Origin: a virus
IMG/VR virus record: IMGVR_UViG_3300044991_001407
Location: 1 to 64,000 of that record
DNA: 64,000 nt
Reading direction: 5' to 3' (one strand)
How positions within the stretch are numbered: position 1 is the stretch's first letter; every line of letters begins with the position of its first letter. Position numbers and translations under genes: made by a program. This document shows, in pieces, positions 18,501-26,900 of the stretch. The notes beneath the pieces were generated by a model that made no database searches, was not told the origin of the DNA, and saw only the letters and a list, made by a program, of their open reading frames with translations.

Positions 18501-19438
18501 GGTTTCTTAATTCTCCACCCAGTGTATATTTCAACCTCAAGGTCTTTAGCCATGTATTTACCATATGTAGATGCACTATTAAAAATATTAAACAGTTTTC
18601 CAGTATTATCAAGTTTTAAATCAACTGATGCAGTTTCAGAACCACCGATTGGCAAGCTAGTTGAGTGTATATCCCTTGTTCTATTTACTGAATATGACAT
18701 TACATATTCACTGATATCTTCCTCGTAAATAGGAACAATTTCCTGAATCCTAGCATAGTCTCCTGGATTTTTAGTTGTATACACAGTAACTTTTATTTTT
18801 GAAATATTATTTGTAGACAATGCCTCTGAGAGAATGTGATCTCTATAGTAACCATCATCAGGGATAGTACCAGTCTCATTAAGAATAAGATTCAATGACC
18901 CGTCATATGCTTGCAGTAGGTATGTAGAGATTTGTCCATAAAACTCCGATGTAATTATACGAATCTTATTTACTTTTCTTGTTGTGAATGTAGCTTGTAT
19001 ATATGGACTTGTAACAAAACCATACCCGTCATATGTAGCATGAGTATTTGAATTACTTACACTATTAGACCACCATCCAAACTCTAAACTACTACCCATC
19101 TGGGTATTAGATAGATCATTTGTTGTTAACGAAGGCATTGCATACCAAGAACCATCCGCCCTTATCACATCGCCATCAGCATCCAGGGCTCCAGCAACAG
19201 CCCATGTAAATGACTGTCTCCTAATGCCATTAAAGGCTTCTGATGCAGGGAAGAAAAATCCTCTTGAAGGATACGAATTAACAGATGGCGCATCATTTGT
19301 TGTTACAACAAGATTATCTAAGTGACGACTGTCCAGCCATTTAATAATAACCTTAGGCTTAATTTTCTGAGCTGGCGCTACTATAGCTGAATTAAATGAA
19401 TTAGATAGATCTTTACCGTATAGTCCAGATGTTAACAT
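15527..19438 (-). CDS. Large minor tail protein with PA14-like and LamG-like domains
   Basis: A 1303-residue tail protein. Residues 1-310 are beta-rich with tail-hub character (EYVMSYSVNRTRDIHS). Residues 324-402 and about 1090-1150 are two copies of a small domain ending in LERGYGDT..H and LERAQYQT..H. Residues 585-680 look like PA14: YSEYFNGVFDGYYIPTDSG then SYGGVRLYLDDILIL. Residues 745-915 look like a LamG/concanavalin domain (DKWTIEFFGKF, SHIAVTYDGSSLKYFVNG). The C-terminus returns to tail-type beta structure with KVEITKYLPYPYGAEM. PA14 and LamG bind carbohydrate, so it is a candidate receptor- or wall-binding protein at the tail tip. Confidence 0.83.
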   Translation of the reverse strand: MLTSGLYGKDLSNSFNSAIVAPAQKIKPKVIIKWLDSRHLDNLVVTTNDAPSVNSYPSRGFFFPASEAFNGIRRQSFTWAVAGALDADGDVIRADGSWYAMPSLTTNDLSNTQMGSSLEFGWWSNSVSNSNTHATYDGYGFVTSPYIQATFTTRKVNKIRIITSEFYGQISTYLLQAYDGSLNLILNETGTIPDDGYYRDHILSEALSTNNISKIKVTVYTTKNPGDYARIQEIVPIYEEDISEYVMSYSVNRTRDIHSTSLPIGGSETASVDLKLDNTGKLFNIFNSASTYGKYMAKDLEVEIYTGWRIKKPSSDYLNSSVLTTQLQANISNSSSTFSVLDKSSLPSGGAGNYFTVVIDEGTQSEEVILCSSVDSSSVVTVLERGYGDTIAKSHTVGATISFDIYEYVKNGTFYVDEWTVGTDMTVGANLQDWSKFLSERSINYGFFLQNAYVGDAVKNLLMRANFPSADIKKLNTYKQGAKDREAVSLYSFNEQTIDRSGNSIIPSTGLRARFWGMPTNQKNVQSVKDIVADAIDKELSPMDKALGEKSFVSPTLTLLSKNISTSNTNSLNLSNYSFTGNDSAIYSEYFNGVFDGYYIPTDSGLQKLIVFISYGGVRLYLDDILILDKYQTTTSSTRYESSMVNLSAGVPRKIRIEFFHSFNNSGSASFSISLYKALSGGSDAIVSAAECCTIVPLDAIGSKNSSSTWSTADSYNHRNNGVYINNPKLSQPTGLTSDLSDKSVLLESNSYVRIPYTVMNDLSYKDKWTIEFFGKFHNGSFATDGEYISNWNNSTSTSGFEFFNNSTSNGFKIKTVLGNSAVVTETVSSNVALSNSSFSHIAVTYDGSSLKYFVNGDLKDTEVVEGAVISSASKDITIGGRGASYTPVTGVEIAPSSVRSFYADEFAIYGESLADDEIKNRYIESAMQPLTQFAFLYGNETSIREIMNDITFADMGRIYIDENDKAKYEHFYRFFEPSIDQHANVQSYFSDSTNITNSNYNVSLQCNKVVIPISSIQTSTNAVQSLWIAPDGSSLATTKLTSNLASNANVAYVSTTLDPVYAETGYIKINSEIIKYISKTATSFNGLERAQYQTTAAAHVADDKVRESRYYDIKFDKAPAYNIKAPFISAILFENPKKVEITKYLPYPYGAEMILSASEDSEVGGLVFLQGTDPLTKYPYATVLSGTAVMMSEQNVQVKEQSASLADSIKKYGVKDVTIQSPFITDSVHAKKLADFIIEKTQIPVPIINLDVTAMPKIQLGDRIRVTNLSALDITNTDYWVISHNTTIGDNVSQNLVLRKVS
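16694..17686 (-). other. PA14-like plus LamG-like adhesion segment in the tail protein
   Basis: PA14-like residues 585-680 cover 17686-17399 and LamG-like residues 745-915 cover 17206-16694. Key PA14 features are the G-x-Y-x-P-x-x-S-G-L run and the G-V-R-L-Y-L-D-D strand. Key LamG features are W-T-I-E-F-F, the H-I-A-V-T-Y-D-G strand and the F-V-N-G hairpin. Domain calls are from pattern recognition without a profile search. Confidence 0.65.
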
Positions 19439-20503
19439 TTATACCTCTTCCAGCGTCATTGCGCAGCTAAAATAGTATACATCATCTACAAGATCTCTTC
19501 TAATTAAGTTCTCAGAGAAGTTTGAAATAAATACAGTGATTTGCTCCTCTGTGTATGGAGTTACCCCGTCTTCATCTTGATTTATAATTGTAAGCGTATG
19601 AGTATCAGCATCCATTGATAATGACTTTATATAATTTCTTCCCTCTTTATAATCTACTGTTCTATCACTATAATTAGGGATAAAGCTCCAATTTATATTA
19701 AATGTCCTCTTCGCCGCACTACCAGCAGCATTGTTCTTGTAATAACGAGATGAATTTCCTGACCAATTTGTGTTCTCAATGTATAACGGAGCAACGGATG
19801 AATCAAGTGTGCGACTTTGGTTGGTTAATGGTTTTCCATCAAGTATGAGTAGCGCTCTGATTAATGAAGAGTCAGCAGTAATGTTATTGCTAAATCTAAT
19901 TGCTTCTGCTCGTATATTAGAGTTATTTAATATATTAATTCTAATTGTTGCAAGAACTATCTTTCCAGCTATGAATAGACTAACTTCGCCAGATAGATTT
20001 GCACGACCAAAGGTAATTCGTGTTCCGCTTGAAAGCATTGATGAAAGAATGCCTATCTGAGAAGCGCCATGTGATATTTTCATCATGGACACTGATACAG
20101 ACGAATCTATGCTCATTGAGCATGAAGATATTGAAATCTTTGTCCCGCTTATACTAGACTCAGAGCTGGCAGAGATTGATGCACTCGCATAGGCAATCTT
20201 TGTAATGTTTGTTTCAACAAGGACTTCTGCTGAAATTACAACATCGCCATCCTGTCTTTCTGTTGCGACAATAACAGTTGCACCATCAACTGCCAGATTA
20301 GCTGATGCGTGTGCAATTTTATATGAATTTGATACAAGATCAGAATTAGATGCAATCGTAATATTTGCAAGTCGTATTTGATACGATGTTACTGTTAGCG
20401 TTACACTACTGCTAAGATTGACTACAACATCAGCAGCATCTGCTTGATAAAAATCTATACCACGATTAAGTGGTTCACTAAATGAATAAAAACTATCAGA
20501 CAT
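19439..20503 (-). CDS. Tail protein with C-terminal domain shared with next gene
   Basis: A 354-residue protein. The first 230 residues are short beta repeats (for example VVNLSSSVTLTVTSYQIRLA) of the kind found in beta-solenoids or stacked Ig-like folds. The last 85 residues (IPNYSDRTVDYKEGRNYIKS through NLIRRDLVDDVYYFSCAMTL, shown in part) align with the C-terminus of the upstream 139-residue protein (LPDMSERTIDGRVARNFLYA ... LVRRDIPNQCAYYNVEISL). The two are therefore duplicates of one tail domain, probably distal tail or baseplate hub components. Confidence 0.75.
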   Translation of the reverse strand: MSDSFYSFSEPLNRGIDFYQADAADVVVNLSSSVTLTVTSYQIRLANITIASNSDLVSNSYKIAHASANLAVDGATVIVATERQDGDVVISAEVLVETNITKIAYASASISASSESSISGTKISISSCSMSIDSSVSVSMMKISHGASQIGILSSMLSSGTRITFGRANLSGEVSLFIAGKIVLATIRINILNNSNIRAEAIRFSNNITADSSLIRALLILDGKPLTNQSRTLDSSVAPLYIENTNWSGNSSRYYKNNAAGSAAKRTFNINWSFIPNYSDRTVDYKEGRNYIKSLSMDADTHTLTIINQDEDGVTPYTEEQITVFISNFSENLIRRDLVDDVYYFSCAMTLEEV

Positions 20504-20506
20504 CTC

Positions 20507-20926
20507 TTATTTCTCTTTAAGAGAAATCTCAACATTGTAGTATGCACACTGGTTGGGAATATCTCTTCTCACTAATGTTTCAGTATATGACTCAACATAA
20601 ACCACCGTATTGTAAGCAGGTTCTGCTGGATCAAGAATAATTGAAAAGGTTGCTGATGATGGTGTCTTTGCTAATGCATAAAGAAAGTTTCTTGCAACAC
20701 GACCATCAATGGTTCTTTCCGACATGTCTGGGAGGTATGTAAACGAAAGAGTATAGTTGTTCTTTGCATTCTTAATGAATCTTCGCTTATTCCCATTAAG
20801 CAACTCAACATTAGATGCCGATGTTGACATAGTGCTACTCATGGTCCGACCATGCTCCGTAATCTCTGTGCCATTAAGCACAACAAGATGGGTTGTATTA
20901 GGCTGTTGATTTTGAATTGTTGGCAT
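20507..20926 (-). CDS. Small tail protein, paralogue of next gene's C-terminus
   Basis: A 139-residue protein immediately after the tape measure gene, the usual place for the distal tail protein. Its sequence is a single beta domain: LVVLNGTEITEHGRTMS at the N-terminus and TYLPDMSERTIDGRVARNF in the centre. The YTETLVRRDIPNQCAYYNV strand near the end matches the neighbour. It contains no enzymatic motif. The name distal tail or tail-tip subunit is inference from order. Confidence 0.72.
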   Translation of the reverse strand: MPTIQNQQPNTTHLVVLNGTEITEHGRTMSSTMSTSASNVELLNGNKRRFIKNAKNNYTLSFTYLPDMSERTIDGRVARNFLYALAKTPSSATFSIILDPAEPAYNTVVYVESYTETLVRRDIPNQCAYYNVEISLKEK

Positions 20927-23900
20927 TTATAACCCCTGGTTTATTCCGTTGTAGCTTGTGAATGTTCTTGTCTCCACACCAGCGGCTTTCTGTTGTTTTG
21001 GAAGGACATTAACATTGTAACTCTTCATCATACTCTTAAACCATTCTTCTTCACCAACAAATGTGTCAACATTGATATTCACGGTGGATACGCTAGTTGA
21101 TCCACCACCGCTTGCGTATGATGGGGTTCCAGAAGGTGCTCTAAACTTTGATTGGTTAATGCTTTGCATTGTTCTTACACCCATGTTTCTTACAGCATCA
21201 GCGTTCACAACATATTCACCACCATGCAAGATTGCAGGAATTGCCATTGAAGGAGCGCCAGGAACATAACCACCTGTTTTAAAACGAGGAATATTTACAG
21301 CATTATAATCTCTCACACTAAGCATAGCTTTTAAGCCAGCAATATCGCCTGGGAGTAATGATCTATTTGCATAGGGGGTTTCATAAGACATAATTGATTG
21401 ATTTTGAACTCTTCCACTAATATCGTATGAATGTGGATGATCTAAATTAAACACATGACCCATTTCATGAATCAAAGTATCGGCTACTACACCAACTGGG
21501 TCTGTGAGTTTAGCAACCAGGAGACTAGCGTATTTGAACGGTGACATGTCTACAGATTCTCCTGAGTTAAGAGGATCCCCCTTAGTCCAATCAAGTATTT
21601 CTGGCGTTGGAATTCTTCTTACTAATTCTGCTGATTTTGCAAACACTGAATCAAATACACCTGGAAGAAGTGCAGCTGTGGAATTAGTAACCTCAGCTAA
21701 TTTACCCGCCCCATTCCAATTAACCCCCAACTCAGAAGTCATTCTTGGGCGAGGAACAGCATATCGCTCATTACTAGGGAAACTAAGGACACTCGCATGA
21801 GCCTCACTTCCATCATCTTCACTATATGGGTAAACACCTATCCCAAATCCATTTTGTTTTTTTGAATATTGATTTGTTATATATTCTAATCTAGCGTAGC
21901 TTGGACCTAGCTCAAATTCTGGTCCCTGCACGACATCTGCATTGATACCTAGGGCAGTTCCCCATGTATTAGCTGCTATCTTTAACGCCTTCTTTGCTGT
22001 GCGCATTGTATTTGGCAGTCCATCTACAAAAGTAGCTCTATGATTATGATATGCAATCATTTCAGATAGATTGTTTAAAACAATTTTTTTACCATCATTG
22101 CTATAGACTTCTGTCCAATCAGCACGATCTGATCTTGGATCACTGATAAGATTATATTCTTTACTATCAAAGTTAGATGACCCTGCATATTTATTTGGAC
22201 TCTTTATAAATGGAATGTGCTCAAGTATTTTACGAGTAGGCTCTCCTAGACCAGATAATGCCATTAATCTTTGTACATAATTAAGCCTCTTTGGCATTAT
22301 TTCATAATTTTCAACTTGTCTAGCAAGAGATGTATATTCCTTGCTCTTCAAGGTTTGAAGATACAACCCTTGCGCATCTTCCCAACCAGCACCAGCTCTT
22401 GGTACAGCATGCGTATTAGCCCAGTCAATAAACTCTTTTTGATAAGCCTTTCCTGCATTGTATGTCTCTTCGGTAGGTAGATATTTACGGAAAATATTCT
22501 TAGCTACACCAGGTGCTTTCCCAAGAAGTTTTGCAACACCATAACCTGCAAGAGACAGCCCTCCTGCCATAATAGATCCCTTCAGTGAAGTGTCGCCCTT
22601 AAATCCAGGAGCGGCTCCTGTGCTTGCAAGATAGTTTCCGAGTCTATTAGTTAAATTATATGTTGATCCAGTAGCAACAGCACCAGCAATAGGACCACCA
22701 AAACGAGTTGCAATCAAGTCAGCAGCAAGTGTAAGTCCACCCATTCCGAACTTAGTCATATTTGTCCAGTCATATTTTGGCTGAACATACCCAGCCTCTT
22801 CTCTCTCCAAACGAGCTTTACCTAGAGGAGTAGCCATTTGCATCTGACGCTTTGTAGCGGCAAAATATCTATCAATTGAGTCTGCAGACGGGGTGTTCAT
22901 TGAAGGATTTGTTACTGTTGGAACCCTGTCAGCAACAACTCTATTTCCAGACACACTTGGCTTAATTACAATCCTATCCGCACTTCCTCTTGTGCTTGAA
23001 GGATTTGCTCTTCCAACTCTATTTGCTTCCGACATATGGATAAGTTGTGCAGCCATTTCAGCAGTAGCATCATCTTTATAGACTCCTAAATTCTTACCGC
23101 TATTTATTGCAAACTTTATTGCTTGTTGATCACTTATAATTTTTCCATTAACAACTGTTGGAAGAAGCATTGTGCCACGATCTGTTCCAATACTGAGTGA
23201 CCTAACTGTGCTTACCCCGCCTTCACCTTTGATATTGTTTTTTACTACAGGTAGTTTATTAAGATTTATATTTCCTGGTACAACTGGCTTAACAACGGTT
23301 CCGTAGGGACCGTTTAATGTTCCGTCACCCTTCTTTGGAGCTATCGCCCCACTCCTCTTTGGTACTTGACCACCCTTAAGGAATCTTGGAAGAAGGTTGT
23401 TATTCATCTTATTCAAAGCGCCTATGCCAATTCTTGAAACCGCCTTCGCATTAAGAATGTATTCTCCACCATGAAGAAGTGCTGGTACACCTTCTTGTGT
23501 TGGTGCTGGGATGTATCCTTCTGGATACCCACTGTTTTGGTTCTGGGTTCTTGTCGGAATAATTCCACCCTTTGCTCTTGAAGTTGGCTTCAATGATGGG
23601 TTTGGAATAAAAGCTGGCTTAATTGGCTTTGCAGCAATAGCTGCCGTTGAAAGACCAGTTCCTACGGTGAATTGCTGATAGGTTAGTGGAGCGAGACCCT
23701 TAACCGTTCTTAGTGCGTTATTAGAAGTGAAAGCATCAGCCCTTCCAACATTAAGACCAGCTCCAGAAGCTGTGCTACCTGTTGTTCCACTACCGCCTCC
23801 ACCACCGCCAGCCGCAGCATCCTTTTGAGCCTCACCAGCAGCTTCTGCTGCTGCTTTAAGACCAAGCCATTTAAGAGTTGTTGCATCAATGTATCCACGC

Positions 23901-26900
23901 ATCTCTTCAAACAATTCTTTGTTAACAGAGACATCATTTCTTAGAGCATCTGTTATTGCTCTATTGCCATCAATAATTGCTTGCTTATAAACCTTTTCCC
24001 AGTTATCTTTGAACTTAGTTGTTGCTTCTGCGAACGGGGTGAGGAAGTCATCAGTTACAGATTTAACAATAGCTGTTGCTGATTCCGCAAAATTATCTTT
24101 GAGACCAGTTGTGACAAGACCAAATGAATCAATAACGGTTTGTTTCTTGTCTCCAAATACACCACCAATATCGGCAAGCATTCCAATTGTTACGCCAATA
24201 ACAGTATTCTCGCTAGTGTCTGAACCTAGACCATACTTTTCTTTTGCTACTAAGACTAGTTCATCAAGATTTGTACTAAATGCACCGACAACATCATTTG
24301 GCATCTTTGTATTAATAGTTGTAGCAAAGTTGGTAAACATCTTTTCAAACGCAGCACTGTTATCAGTTGCTGTTTGATTTGTGATGTTATAAAGCTCTCC
24401 AATTTGGGTCTTGTAATCTTCAATCGTTACTGGTGGGAACTTAGTGATAGTCTCAATAGATTCTTGGAACTTAACAATTGATTCATCAAAGAATTTCTGA
24501 GCCGCATCTTTTGCTTCATTAATAGCATCTTTAAGCGCATCAAGATTTTCTTTTGCAAGGTCTTTTGCACGACCTGATTCAAGCGAATTGAGATCTTGAT
24601 TAAACGATTTTGTTTGAGAAACCTGCTCAAGCTGGAGCATTCTTGCATCATCTGTGCGACCTTCATAAACAGCCAATGCATAGTTCCTACGGAACTGCTC
24701 ATCACTAAGGGCTTTGTCATCAAGCATCTTGCGCTTGTTGGCTTCAAACTCTTTTGTCTTTGTTAGTGACTCTTCGGCTTTTTCAAGCTTACCAAGCGTC
24801 TTAATCTGTACATCGTAAATCTTTAGAGCAGCATCTCTCTGCTTCTCAAGAGCCTTGGTTGATGCATCAACATACTTATCAATTGCATTCTTTAATTCAC
24901 CAGCAATGTAATTCTGCAGATCCTGAACTGCGCTCTTAATACCTTCCTTGAGCTTCTCACCAATCTTTCCAGATGGATCATTCTCTTCAAAGCCATCACC
25001 AGTAGCATTGGCAATAGCTTCACCAGTTTCTTCACCAATCTCTTCACCAGTATCTACAATCTTTTTCTTTCCGTTTTGAAGTGAGTGAGTGCTTTCTTTA
25101 ACACCAAGATCTGCGCCTTTCTTCAAACCACTCTTGATAGTATTTGCTATTCCATCAATTGCCTTGCCATAAAGATTTACTCCGCCATCAACCAATCCCT
25201 TAGCGCCATCAGCAAGAGCGTCAATAGCACCACTAGCAGCATCGGCTCCAGCATCAACCATCCCATACATTCCGTCAATAGTGTCATTCATGCCATCACT
25301 TATTGCACTGAACCATCCCATACCTGGGATCTTGCTAAGCCAACTAAAACCCTTTGCAACTGCTTTTGGTATTGCTGTGAGTGATGTAAGCATCAATTTA
25401 ACGCCTAGGGCAATAACTTTTACAAGACCCTTCATTAAACCAGCAAATATGGTGATAACTGCTTTTACTATAAAGCCAGCAACCTTGATAAGAACTTTCA
25501 TTACTGCTTGCCATATACTTACAAGCACTTCTGCGACTCTGGCAAAGGCTGCTGTTAAGAACTTGAGTGCGTCACCCCAATTTCCCTTGAACATGGAAAC
25601 AACAGCCATAACAATATTGACCACTGCGTACAGATATGGTTTGATAATATTTTCAACAAGCGATTTAAACGCTTGTGCAACCATTTGCACAACCTTAACG
25701 AATTGTCTAAATATTGTAACAAGTCCATTAACAGAGCCCTCTGTTCCCTTTGCTCCACCACCAAACTGAGCAAACAAGTCTTGAATTGGTCTTGTTATTT
25801 CCATCAATGCTTTTTTAATAACACCGAAAGCAAATGCAAGACCTCTCAGTGGTCCAGCCGCTTTTTCTTTGAACATTCCAAAGTTTTTAACAACAAGCAT
25901 TACTGCTACACCGATACCGAGAACAATTGCTCCAATACCAGTAGCAAGCATTGTCATTCTGAATATCTTCATTGCAAGATCTGCAAGTTTTACATTTGTA
26001 ACAAATCCCTTAATAGCAACACCCAGTTTTCTGAATGCGCCTGGACCTGCTAGACCAAGTGTTGCTTGCTGAGCTTCAAGAGCCGCTATAGCACCCTTAG
26101 CACCACTAACACCAGCTTTAAATTGTTTAATCGGTCTTAGAGCTTCTACAAAACCTTTGCCAAGATTTGCTGTCTTGCTCGTTGTTGCAAAATCTTTAAT
26201 ACCACCGACAGCTCTTTGAGCACGAAGTTGTGTTTGCAATCTTGCACCTTGCATACCACCACCAGCAAGGATATTTGCTTGATCTTCTGCTGTTCCGAGG
26301 AGTCTTCTTGTTGCTGATACTCTTCCACCAGTAAGTCGTGACAGCACCCCTCTTGTGCGAGTTGGTCGTGTTGGACCAACATCATCAAGAAGCTCATTAC
26401 CGCCTTGGAAAAAACGGCTTCCTAATTTATCTGTAACAATACCTTTAGCCTGATAGAATGGATCTCTATCAGCTACAAGATTTTGTCTTGCTGCTCTTGC
26501 AAGTCTTGCAGCAGAATTTGCTCTTCCAGCAGCAAGAGCATTTGGAACACTTGCAACTTTTGCAGAGTTTGTGAGTTGATATGCATACTGAGCTGGGGTT
26601 AGTGCTCTACCAGCAGCAATTTTATTAGAAATAGTTCTACTCTTGAAAAAATCAGTTTTTGTTGCACCAGTATTTCTTGACAAAAATTCTTTTAGCTGAT
26701 CTTTTTGAGTAAGCTTGCCTTTTATTGAAGGAGATAGAAGTGCTGGATCATAAGTTTTTCTTGGTGCTTGGAAATTACTCATTGCTGCTTGAGCAGTTGC
26801 TTGTGCTTCACCAAGATCTGGTACTAATTTTTTAGCCAATGATGACTGAACAATGGTGCTATAGAGGGATTTTACTTTTCCATTAGCTAATGCAGCAGCT

